DNA from: Arthrobacter agilis | GTDB lineage: Bacteria; Actinomycetota; Actinomycetes; Actinomycetales; Micrococcaceae | Direction of reading: 5' to 3' | Length of the DNA stretch: 64,000 nt | NCBI RefSeq assembly: GCF_002157505.1 | Contig: NZ_NFSC01000031.1 | Coordinates: 744,001 to 808,000, forward strand | In this document: piece after piece, positions 53,383 to 61,251 of the stretch | How positions within the stretch are numbered: the stretch's first letter is position 1 | How the letters are laid out: every line of letters begins with the position of its first letter | Program-made: the position numbers and the translations under genes | The notes under the pieces: model-generated | Told to the model about the DNA's origin: nothing | Database searches by the model: none | What the model saw: the letters and a program-made list of their open reading frames with translations, nothing else

Positions 53383-53583
53383 TCAGCTCTCGAGCATGTC
53401 CCGCGTGTCGAGTTCCTCGTTCACTTCCTCGACTCGGAATTCGGTCTCGGCATGCGCTTCGCCGTCCGTCGCGTACTCGAAGTCCAGCTCACGGTGGACC
53501 TTGCTGTTCAGCACCTCGACCTGCTCCGTCGGCAGGGAGCCGAGGTCGGGGAATGCCTCGTGGGGCGCGATCCTGCTGTTCAT
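53383..53583 (-). CDS. Possible small acidic protein
   Basis: From ATG 53583 the frame gives 66 residues, very acidic: MNSRIAPHEAFPDLGSLPTE then a helix-forming region with VEVLNSKVHRELDFEYATDG. ATG 53589 is an alternative. The codon pattern suits this organism, and the upstream region (GGGAAATGG) offers a weak ribosome site. The extension back to 53805 is out of character and likely not coding. No family match known. Confidence 0.5.
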   Translation of the reverse strand: MNSRIAPHEAFPDLGSLPTEQVEVLNSKVHRELDFEYATDGEAHAETEFRVEEVNEELDTRDMLES

Positions 53584-53800
53584 AACCATCCATTTCCCAC
53601 TGACTCGATGAAAGCTCCATGCCGGGCATCCGCCGTCAGCAGCGGCAGGAACGGGAGCGCCGCCACTGATTGTAGGCATACTGCGAGCTGCCCATCGGCC
53701 GCGGAGTGGGTCGACGCGTGAAGCTTGAACCAATCTTGAGCGAGCGGACACAAGATCCACCGAAGTTCTCACAGCGGTCCGGGGCCTCGGATAGGTGAAC

Positions 53801-53838
53801 GTCACGGAGCGTTTACGCAGCGCGCAAGGTCCGGAAAC
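53801..53838 (+). promoter_or_regulatory. GlnR-box candidate upstream of the nitrate genes
   Basis: Units are spaced by 11 bases: GTCAC (53801), TTTAC (53812), CGCAA (53823, poor) and GAAAC (53834). The actinobacterial GlnR pattern is GTNAC-N6-GAAAC repeated, so the first unit matches fully, the second in its AC end and the fourth fully. It lies 56 bp before the narK start. GlnR activates nitrate assimilation genes in related organisms, so control by nitrogen status is likely. The rest of 53584-53893 has no gene. Confidence 0.6.
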
Positions 53839-53893
53839 GCGCGCTCACTAGCGTCAGGGGAAAGCAGGAACACCCATCCCCCTGGAGGACTCC

Positions 53894-55303
53894 GTGAGCA
53901 TTGACGAAGCATCATCGCCCCTGCCCGCCGCGCCGGCAGCTGCGGCGAGCGCGCCACCGCTGGGGCATTGCAGCGGCCGCTGGATCGACAACTGGGACGC
54001 CGAGGACACCGCGCAGTGGAACAGCGTCGGCAAGTCCATCGCCAGGCGGAACCTCCAGTGGTCCATCGCCTGCGAATTCCTCGGCTTCGTGGTCTGGCAG
54101 CTCTGGTCGATCGTCGTCGTGTACCTGCCCGCGGCGGGCTTCACCTTCTCGACGTCGCAGATCTTCTGGCTGATCTCCATGCCGTCCCTCGTCGGGGCCA
54201 CCCTGCGCATCCCCTACACCTTCATGGTGCCGAGGTTCGGGGGCCGGAACTGGACCATCATCTCGGCCCTCCTCCTGCTGATCCCGACGGTCGGGCTCGC
54301 CCTCTGCGTCTCGAACCCGGAGACTCCGTTCGGCGTGATGCTCGCCGTCGCAGCGCTCGCAGGCTTCGGCGGTGGCAACTTCGCCAGCTCGATGGCGAAC
54401 ATCACCTTCTTCTACCCCGCTCGCGAGAAGGGTTGGGCACTCGGCCTGAACGCTGCGGGCGGCAACCTCGGTGCCGCCGTCGCACAACTCGTGGTCCCCA
54501 TCGCCGTCGTGCTCGGTGCCGCGGCCACCCTGAACCTCCCGCTCGCCGGCCTGCTCTGGGTGCCCCTGATCCTCGTCGCCGCCTTCGGCGCCTGGAAGTA
54601 CATGGACAACCTGTCCAGTGCCAAGAGCGACCTCGCCGGTTCACTGGCAGCCGTCCGCGAACCGCACCTGTGGATCATGGCCCTGCTCTACATCGGCACC
54701 TTCGGGTCCTTCATCGGCTTCGCCGGAGTCTTCCCGAAGCTGATCGCCGATACCTTCCCCACCTTCTCCACCATCGCCATGGGCCCGGTCACGCTGGGCC
54801 TGGCCTTCCTCGGCCCCCTGGTCGGTTCCCTCGCCCGGCCCTTCGGCGGGCGCCTGGCGGACCGGTTCGGCGGAGCACTCATCACCGTCGGGGCGTTCGC
54901 CGTCATGGCCGTCATCGCCCTCGCCGTCGTCTGGACGCTCCCCCTGGCCAACTTCTGGCTCTTCCTCGGCCTGTTCCTCGTGCTCTTCGCTGCCGCCGGC
55001 TCGGGAAACGGCGCCACCTACCGGATGATCCCCGTGATCTTCGCCCGGCGCGGTGCCGCTGCAGGATCGGCGGAGCTGCGCGAATCCGTCAGCACGGCAC
55101 GCAAGTCGGCAGCGGCCCTCGGCCTGATCTCGGCCGTCGGCGCCTACGGCGGCTTCCTCATCCCGCAGGTCCTCAACGCCTCGAAGGGTGCCTCCGGCAG
55201 TTACGAGGGCGCGTTCTACGGCTTCGTCTGCGGCTACGTCCTGATGCTGGCCGTCACGTGGTTTTTCTACCTCCGCCGCTCCTCGACGCTCGGCAAGGTC
55301 TGA
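53894..55303 (+). CDS. narK: Nitrate/nitrite MFS transporter
   Basis: The protein of 469 residues has 12 hydrophobic segments. Nitrate signature regions are FGGGNFASSMANITFFYPAR followed by EKGWALGLNAAGGNLG, and GSGNGATYRMIPVIFARRG in the second half. The N-terminal tail of about 55 residues (with HCSGRWIDNWDAEDTAQWN) is longer than usual. GTG 53894 has GGAGG seven bases ahead. It imports nitrate for the reductase genes that follow directly (3-bp gap). Confidence 0.95.
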   Translation: MSIDEASSPLPAAPAAAASAPPLGHCSGRWIDNWDAEDTAQWNSVGKSIARRNLQWSIACEFLGFVVWQLWSIVVVYLPAAGFTFSTSQIFWLISMPSLVGATLRIPYTFMVPRFGGRNWTIISALLLLIPTVGLALCVSNPETPFGVMLAVAALAGFGGGNFASSMANITFFYPAREKGWALGLNAAGGNLGAAVAQLVVPIAVVLGAAATLNLPLAGLLWVPLILVAAFGAWKYMDNLSSAKSDLAGSLAAVREPHLWIMALLYIGTFGSFIGFAGVFPKLIADTFPTFSTIAMGPVTLGLAFLGPLVGSLARPFGGRLADRFGGALITVGAFAVMAVIALAVVWTLPLANFWLFLGLFLVLFAAAGSGNGATYRMIPVIFARRGAAAGSAELRESVSTARKSAAALGLISAVGAYGGFLIPQVLNASKGASGSYEGAFYGFVCGYVLMLAVTWFFYLRRSSTLGKV

Positions 55304-55306
55304 CCG

Positions 55307-57463
55307 GTGGAGCAGGCCGGGACCGGGCAGCAGACGCACTGCCCCTACTGCGCCCTTCAGTGCGCCATGACCGTCACGGCGAGCAGCCACGGCAGGAACG
55401 ACGGCGTGACGGTGACCGGTCGGGAGTTCCCCACCAACCGCGGCGGATTGTGCCGGAAGGGCTGGTCCGCCGCGGACCTGCTCAGCCACCCGGACCGGAT
55501 CACCGCACCACTGGTGCGCGGCGCTGACGGCGTGCTGCGGGAAGCGGAGTGGGACGCCGTCCTGCACCTGATCGCCGACCGGGTCCGCAGCATCCAGGCG
55601 GACTCCGGCCGGGACTCCGTGGCCGTGTTCGGCGGCGGCGGCCTCACCAACGAGAAGGCGTACACGCTCGGCAAGTTCGCCCGGCTCGCGCTGCGCACCT
55701 CCCGCATCGACTACAACGGCCGGTTCTGCATGTCCTCGGCGGCAGCCGCGGGAAACCGGGCGTTCGGCGTCGACCGCGGCCTCCCCTTCCCCCTGGAGGA
55801 CCTCGACACCGCGTCCGTGGTCCTGCTCCTCGGCTCGAACGCCGCGGACACCATGCCGCCGTTCGTCCAGCACCTCCGCGGAGCACAGGCCGCGGCGGGC
55901 CTGATCGTCGTCGACCCCCGACGCTCCGCCACCGCCCGCCTGACCGACCAGGGCAAGGGCATCCACCTCCAGCCCACGCCCGGCACGGACCTGGCGCTCC
56001 TCCTCGGCCTCGCGCACGTGGTGGTCGCGGAGGGCCTCGAGGACCGCCGCTACCTCGCAGCACGGACCAGCGGGTACGACGACGTCGCACGCGGGCTGGC
56101 CCGCTGGTGGCCGGAGCGCGTGCAGGGCATCACGGGCGTCCCCGCCGCCACCATCCGTGCGACGGCGAGGCTCCTGGCGCAGGGAGCGCGCAGCGGAGCA
56201 CAGGGCGGTGCCGGTGCCTACATCCTCACCGGGAGGGGCATCGAACAGCACGCCGACGGCACCGACACCACCACCGCGGCGATCAACCTCGCGCTCCTCC
56301 TCGGACTGCCCGGCACCCCGCACAGCGGCTACGGAACGCTGACGGGCCAGGGCAACGGGCAGGGCGGTCGGGAACACGGCCAGAAGGCGGACCAGCTGCC
56401 CGGCTACCGGAAGATCACCGACCCTGCAGCCCGCGCGCACGTCGCCGCGGTCTGGGGCGTGCCCGAGGAGGCCATCCCCGGCCCCGGACTGCCCGCCGTC
56501 GAACTCCTCGCCTCCCTCGGCCGGGCGGGCGGCACCCGCTGCCTCTTCGTGCACGGCGCCAACATCGCGGTATCGGCACCGAATGCCTCGGCGGTGATCG
56601 ACGGACTCCGCTCGCTCGACCTCCTCGTCGTCTCGGACTTCTTCCTCTCGGAGACCGCCGCCATGGCCGACATCGTGCTGCCCGTCCTCCAGTGGGCCGA
56701 AGAAGAGGGCACCGTGACGAACCTCGAGGGCCGGGTCCTGCGCCGACGCGCTGCCGTCGCACCGCCCGCCGGCGCCCGCAGCGAACTGTGGGTGATGCAG
56801 GAACTCGCCCGCCTGCTCGAGGCGCCATCGCTCTTCAGCGACGACCCGGCGACGATGTTCGACGAACTCGCCCGCGCCAGCGCCGGAGGGATCGCCGACT
56901 ACTCCGGACTCGACTACAGCGTGCTCGACGGCGGAGCGGCCGCCTACTGGCCCTACCCCGCGGGGAGCACCGGCACTCCGCGCCTGTTCCTCGACGCGTT
57001 CGCCCATCCGACCGGACGCGCCGTGCTGGTGCCGGTGGCTCCACGGCCCGCCGCCCTCGACGCGCGGGTCCCGGCTCCGCTCCTGCTCGCTACGGGCAGA
57101 CTGCTCGAGCACTACCAGTCCGGGACGCAGACCCGGCGCGTCCCCGAACTGCTCGCCGCCCAGCCGGCGGCACGCCTACAGCTCCATCCCGCCACCGCCC
57201 AGGACCTCGGCATCGCGCAGGGCGACCCCGTCGTCGTCACCAGCACCTACGGCGAAGCCCGGGCGCTGGCGGACCTCACGGCCGACATCCGCCAGGACAC
57301 CGTCTTCCTCGCCTTCCACTATGCGGAGACGGGAAGCGCCAACCGGCTCACGGGAAGCGCCACCGATCCGGTCTCGGGCATGCCGGAGTTCAAGACGACG
57401 CCGGTCCGGGTCTCGTCCCTGTCCACCCGCGCATTCACCGACCAGCTGGAGGCCATCGCATGA
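55307..57463 (+). CDS. nasC: Assimilatory nitrate reductase, molybdopterin catalytic subunit
   Basis: The protein of 718 residues is a MoCo-bisMGD oxidoreductase. A [4Fe-4S] cluster site is formed by Cys12, Cys15 and Cys19 in HCPYCALQCAM and Cys49 in GGLCRKGW. The domain then shows NGRFCMSSAAAAGNRAFGVD, with the Mo-ligand Cys region, and the NRGGLCRKGWSAADLLSHPD start. The C-terminal MoCo dinucleotide domain (RLQLHPATAQDLGIAQGDPV) ends at AFHYAETGSANRLT. The next gene, joined by an ATGA overlap, carries a BFD-like [2Fe-2S] domain that is often fused to this enzyme; here it sits in the flavoprotein. It reduces nitrate to nitrite in the cytoplasm. Confidence 0.94.
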   Translation: MEQAGTGQQTHCPYCALQCAMTVTASSHGRNDGVTVTGREFPTNRGGLCRKGWSAADLLSHPDRITAPLVRGADGVLREAEWDAVLHLIADRVRSIQADSGRDSVAVFGGGGLTNEKAYTLGKFARLALRTSRIDYNGRFCMSSAAAAGNRAFGVDRGLPFPLEDLDTASVVLLLGSNAADTMPPFVQHLRGAQAAAGLIVVDPRRSATARLTDQGKGIHLQPTPGTDLALLLGLAHVVVAEGLEDRRYLAARTSGYDDVARGLARWWPERVQGITGVPAATIRATARLLAQGARSGAQGGAGAYILTGRGIEQHADGTDTTTAAINLALLLGLPGTPHSGYGTLTGQGNGQGGREHGQKADQLPGYRKITDPAARAHVAAVWGVPEEAIPGPGLPAVELLASLGRAGGTRCLFVHGANIAVSAPNASAVIDGLRSLDLLVVSDFFLSETAAMADIVLPVLQWAEEEGTVTNLEGRVLRRRAAVAPPAGARSELWVMQELARLLEAPSLFSDDPATMFDELARASAGGIADYSGLDYSVLDGGAAAYWPYPAGSTGTPRLFLDAFAHPTGRAVLVPVAPRPAALDARVPAPLLLATGRLLEHYQSGTQTRRVPELLAAQPAARLQLHPATAQDLGIAQGDPVVVTSTYGEARALADLTADIRQDTVFLAFHYAETGSANRLTGSATDPVSGMPEFKTTPVRVSSLSTRAFTDQLEAIA

Positions 57464-58974
57464 GCAACGCCGCACCTGTTCCGGAACGGATCGTCGTCGT
57501 GGGCTTCGGGCCCGTCGCCGCACGGCTGATCGAGCACCTCGAGCCACTCGTCGCCGCCGGACGTGTGGCGTTGACGGTGATCGGGCAGGAGCAGGACGCC
57601 GCCTACAACCGGGTGCTCGTCGCCGACGTCGCGGTGGGCCGCACGCGGGAGTCCGCCATCCGGCTCGCCGACGCGGCGGCGCTGATCGCGGCGGGTGTCG
57701 ACGTCCGGCTCGGCGCCCGTGCGGCGAGGATCGACCGGCCCTTCCGGCGGGTGCTGCTCGACGACGGACAGGCCATCGGCTACGACCGCCTGGTCCTCGC
57801 CACCGGGTCACGTCCTCTCCTGCCGCGGCTCGAGGGGCTCCACGACGAATTCCCCCTCCCGCCGGGCGTCAGCTTCCTCCGGGATCTCTCCGACGCGCGG
57901 GCCGTGTCGGCGGCCCTGGCCGCGCGGGAGCGCATCGTGGTGCTGGGCGGAGGCATCCTCGGCATCGAGGCAGCCCTCGCCGCCGCCGAGGAAGGAGGAC
58001 GTGTCACGCTCGTCCACAACGGCAGGGCGCCCATGGAGCGGTTCCTCGGCGAGGGCTCGAGGGTCCTGGCCGCGGCCCTGACCAGGGCCGGCATCACCGT
58101 GGTGGCCGGGACGTCCACAGGCATCACCCTCACGGACGGGCGCTTCTCGGGTCTCACTCTCGAGGGCGGCACACAGGTCGACGGCGGTGCCCTCGTGCTC
58201 GCCTGCGGCGTGAGGCCGCGGACCGAACTCGCCGACGGCTGCGACCTTCCTACTGCCGCAGGGATCCTCGTGGACCACGAACTCCGCGCACTCGATACCC
58301 GGGACATCTGGGCGATCGGCGACTGCGCCGAGGTGCGCTGCTGGGACGGCTCCTGCCCGGCATGCATCGGTGACACCGCTCCGCAGGGGCTGATCGGACC
58401 CGGTTGGCAGCAGGCGGACCAGCTCGGTCGAGCCTTCACCGCGGAACTGTCCGGCGTCCCTGCCGCCGCCGTCGGCCTGCCCGACCGGCGGGATGCCGTC
58501 CTGGTCCTCAAGGCCCGCGGCGTCGACGCCGTGACCGCGGGCGAGACGGACGCCGATCCGTGGACGGTGGAACCCGGCCTCGACGTCGCCGTCTGGACGG
58601 ACCCGGGGCACGGTCGCTACGCGAAGATGGTCACGCGCGACGGCGTCCTGACGGGCCTCGTCTGCGTGGGCATGCCGCGGACGGGCGCGGAACTGGTGCT
58701 GCTCTTCGAACGCGGCAGCGAACTCCCCGCCGATCGCTCCAGCCTCCTGCGGCTGGACAGCATCGAGGGTGCGGGCGCAGCGCGGCCTCCGGGACCCGAT
58801 GCGACCCTGTGCCGGTGCGCAGGGATCACGCGCGGGACCGTGCAGGAGTTCGTCCACTCGGGCTGCGCCACGGTACAGGACGTCTCGGCGGGAACGCGGG
58901 CCGGCACCGGGTGCGGGGGCTGCCATGACGACATTCGGGCCGTCATCGAGCAGCACTTCGCCGTGGCATCGTGA
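57460..58974 (+). CDS. nasB: FAD-dependent oxidoreductase with BFD-like [2Fe-2S] domain (nitrate reductase electron donor)
   Basis: The protein of 504 residues. Residues 1-300 are a NAD(P)H flavoprotein of the NirB/rubredoxin reductase type: RIVVVGFGPVAARLIEHL, YDRLVLATGSRPLLPRL, RIVVLGGGILGIEAALA, and TRDIWAIGDCAE. The C-terminal 60 residues are a BFD-like ferredoxin domain with four Cys in TLCRCAGITRGTVQEF and GTGCGGCHDD. It resembles the N-terminal half of nitrite reductase NirB without the siroheme part. Start ATG 57460 overlaps the nitrate reductase stop. It should bring electrons from NAD(P)H to the reductase. The symbol is used by analogy. Confidence 0.85.
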   Translation: MSNAAPVPERIVVVGFGPVAARLIEHLEPLVAAGRVALTVIGQEQDAAYNRVLVADVAVGRTRESAIRLADAAALIAAGVDVRLGARAARIDRPFRRVLLDDGQAIGYDRLVLATGSRPLLPRLEGLHDEFPLPPGVSFLRDLSDARAVSAALAARERIVVLGGGILGIEAALAAAEEGGRVTLVHNGRAPMERFLGEGSRVLAAALTRAGITVVAGTSTGITLTDGRFSGLTLEGGTQVDGGALVLACGVRPRTELADGCDLPTAAGILVDHELRALDTRDIWAIGDCAEVRCWDGSCPACIGDTAPQGLIGPGWQQADQLGRAFTAELSGVPAAAVGLPDRRDAVLVLKARGVDAVTAGETDADPWTVEPGLDVAVWTDPGHGRYAKMVTRDGVLTGLVCVGMPRTGAELVLLFERGSELPADRSSLLRLDSIEGAGAARPPGPDATLCRCAGITRGTVQEFVHSGCATVQDVSAGTRAGTGCGGCHDDIRAVIEQHFAVAS

Positions 58975-59005
58975 CGGGCACCGTGACGGGCATCGGGACG
59001 GGCGC
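58970..59005. repeat. Three 12-bp direct repeats at the end of the flavoprotein gene
   Basis: CGTGACGGGCAC, CGTGACGGGCAT and CGGGACGGGCGC follow one another; the first includes the stop codon. They lie between the convergent nas and nir units. Function not evident. Confidence 0.55.
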
Positions 59006-59077
59006 CGCGGACGGATGAGCAGAGGGGTGGCGCGGACGGGTGGCACAGGAAGTACGGGCCGCGAGCGCGGGTACCGC

Positions 59078-60199
59078 CTACACGTGCAGGCGGTACCCGC
59101 GCTTGACGACGGTTTCGACCAGGCCGGGGTCCGGCAGGGACTTCCGCAGCCGGTTCACGTTCATGTCGAGGGCATGGCCGGCACCGGTGTGTGCGAGGAG
59201 GTGCGTCAGCGCATCGCGGCTGAGGACGGCACCGCGGGCCGACAGCAGCGCCTTGAACAGCACAAGCTGCGCGGGCGCCAGCTCCACTTGGACCTCGTCC
59301 ACCCGGACGGACCTCCCCCGCACCTCCACGTAGCCGGAGCGTGTCCGGAGCTGCTCGACGTGGTGCTCGGCGAGGTGGTCGCAGACGAGTCGGATCAGGG
59401 CGCCCATGCGGTAGCGGTCGGGCACGATCGGCTCGATGCCGGCATCGATCAGGGGCTGCGCGGTCACCGGCCCGACGGCGGCCGCGAGGACGCTCCGGCG
59501 GAAGCGCTGGATCAGTTCCTCCTGCAGACCCTGCTCGGCGGCCGTGTTGAACAGCGCATCCACGGCGGGGGCGCTCGTGAAGGTGACGCAGTCCAGCTGC
59601 CCGGCGCAGACGGCCTCGATCAGCCTCGGCAGCCGCTCGGAGCCCTCGGGCTTGATCCAGCGGTACGGCGTGACGGTGAGCAGGGTCGCGCCCGCCGCGC
59701 GCAGCCGGGCCAGCTGGTGCGCGTCGGCGTAGGCGTGCAGTTGCACGCCTATGGTGAGGCCTGAGAGGTCCTGCTGCAGTAGCTCGTCGACCAGCGTCGC
59801 CGTCGTCTCGTCGGAACTGATGCCGACGTCGTCGAGCCCGGCCGCGCGCACCGCTCCCCGGGCCTTCGGCCCGCGCACGTAGATGCGGCCGTCCCCCAGC
59901 ACGTCGAGGAGGTCGTCACCCAGCCCGGCGGCATCCGCCGCCTCGAACCAGCGGCGCATGCCGTAGGCCGTCGTGATGAGAAAGAGGTCCGGGCGGGCCG
60001 CCACCATGGCAGCGGTGTCCGAGAGCAGCTCCACGTCCTCGGCGATGGGGGCGATCTTCAGGGCCGGTGCGTGGAACACCGATGCGCCGCGCCGCTCGAG
60101 GGCGTCGATCAGGTCTCCTGAGCGGCGGTCCGACGTCACACCGATGCGGAAGCCGGCCAGCTGCCCTCCCGAGGCGTCCAGGCGGATGGCCTCGGTCAT
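59078..60199 (-). CDS. hemD: Uroporphyrinogen-III synthase fused to a C-terminal winged-helix domain
   Basis: The protein of 373 residues. The synthase part, residues 1 to about 265 (GFRIGVTSDRRSGDLIDALE, FTSAPAVDALFNTAAEQGL, AAVGPVTAQPLIDAGIEPIV), closes hydroxymethylbilane to uroporphyrinogen III. The last 100 residues are an OmpR-type winged helix: QLVLFKALLSARGAVLSRDA, ALDMNVNRLRKSLPDP and VETVVKRGYRLHV. The same fusion is known in other actinobacteria near nitrite reductase. It may supply siroheme precursor and also regulate the nitrite genes. ATG 60199 overlaps the stop of cobA. Confidence 0.9.
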   Translation of the reverse strand: MTEAIRLDASGGQLAGFRIGVTSDRRSGDLIDALERRGASVFHAPALKIAPIAEDVELLSDTAAMVAARPDLFLITTAYGMRRWFEAADAAGLGDDLLDVLGDGRIYVRGPKARGAVRAAGLDDVGISSDETTATLVDELLQQDLSGLTIGVQLHAYADAHQLARLRAAGATLLTVTPYRWIKPEGSERLPRLIEAVCAGQLDCVTFTSAPAVDALFNTAAEQGLQEELIQRFRRSVLAAAVGPVTAQPLIDAGIEPIVPDRYRMGALIRLVCDHLAEHHVEQLRTRSGYVEVRGRSVRVDEVQVELAPAQLVLFKALLSARGAVLSRDALTHLLAHTGAGHALDMNVNRLRKSLPDPGLVETVVKRGYRLHV

Positions 60200-61248
60200 G
60201 ACGCCAGCGATTCGGTCAGGCGGGCGAGGTGCGCGGCTCCGCCCTGCAGGTCGAGGCCCAGACGCACCACCTCCCCGATCACGAGCACGGCCGGGGACTG
60301 GCACCGCGCGGCACCCGCCGCCGTGACGATCGTGGCGAGGGTGCCCGCCGTCGTCCGCTGGGACGCGCTGTACCCGCGCTCGACGACGGCGACCGGCATG
60401 TCCAGGCGCATGCCCGCCCGGCCGAGACCGGCGACGAGCTGCGGAAGCGTGGAGACGCCCATCAGGACCACGAGAGTCCCGCCGAGGCCGGCCAGGTGCT
60501 CGTGCTCCTCGTCGCTCAGCGGAGCATGGCCGGACACCACCGTGAACAGGTGGCTGACGCCCCGGTGGGTCACCGGGATGCCGGCGGCGGCAGGGACGGA
60601 GATCGCCGAGCTGACACCCGGCACCACGCGGCACGGCACCCCGGCCGCGAGGCATGCTGCGAGCTCCTCGCTCCCCCGCCCGAAGACGAAGGGATCGCCG
60701 CCCTTGAGGCGGACCACGGAGCGGCCTTCGAGCGCATACCGGACCAGGAGGTCGTTGATGCCGGCCTGCGGCACCCGGTGGTGGCCCGGCAGCTTCCCGA
60801 CGTCCACGAGTTCCGCCGCCGGGGCGAGCTCCGCGAGCGCGTCCGTCGGGGCGAGCCTGTCGTACAGGACGACGTCGGCCTCGCGGAGCGCCGCAGCCGC
60901 ATCGAGGGTCAGGAGTCCGAGTGCGCCCGGCCCACCACCGACGAGGGTCACGGTGCCACTCCCCTGCGCCGCTGCCTCCCGCACGAACAGTGCGCCGCTG
61001 CGGCGGCACCGGTCGCGCAGTGCGTCCACCGCGCAGTCCAGATCCGTGTCCGGGGCATCGCCCACCGCGTCTCCGACCAGGACGGTAAGCGCGGCGCCGT
61101 CGAGCACCGCGTCCGTGCAGGCCTCCGCAGTCTCCCGCCGGTCGACGTCGGCTCCCGCGGCCCTGTAGCGGGCGACCACCCTGCGCGAGGCCCGCTCGGC
61201 CCCGAACACCACGACGCGTCGCCCGGCCAGATCGATCTCGAGTTGCAT
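60196..61248 (-). CDS. cobA: Uroporphyrinogen-III C-methyltransferase
   Basis: The protein of 350 residues makes precorrin-2 from uroporphyrinogen III with SAM, the first step to siroheme for NirB. The methyltransferase domain (about 95-340) shows TLVGGGPGALGLLTLDAAAA, VRLKGGDPFVFGRGSEEL and YSASQRTTAGTLATIV. An N-terminal 90-residue domain (RRVVVFGAERASRRVVARYR) looks like the CysG dehydrogenase/ferrochelatase fold but is short and lacks the usual GGG motif, so it is probably not active. Three bases separate it from nirB. Confidence 0.93.
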   Translation of the reverse strand: MQLEIDLAGRRVVVFGAERASRRVVARYRAAGADVDRRETAEACTDAVLDGAALTVLVGDAVGDAPDTDLDCAVDALRDRCRRSGALFVREAAAQGSGTVTLVGGGPGALGLLTLDAAAALREADVVLYDRLAPTDALAELAPAAELVDVGKLPGHHRVPQAGINDLLVRYALEGRSVVRLKGGDPFVFGRGSEELAACLAAGVPCRVVPGVSSAISVPAAAGIPVTHRGVSHLFTVVSGHAPLSDEEHEHLAGLGGTLVVLMGVSTLPQLVAGLGRAGMRLDMPVAVVERGYSASQRTTAGTLATIVTAAGAARCQSPAVLVIGEVVRLGLDLQGGAAHLARLTESLAS

Positions 61249-61251
61249 GGT

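Noticed and set aside
55549-57459. Long frame leading into the nas flavoprotein
   Set aside because: It overlaps nitrate reductase in the wrong frame and is Arg/Pro-rich; the real start is ATG 57460.
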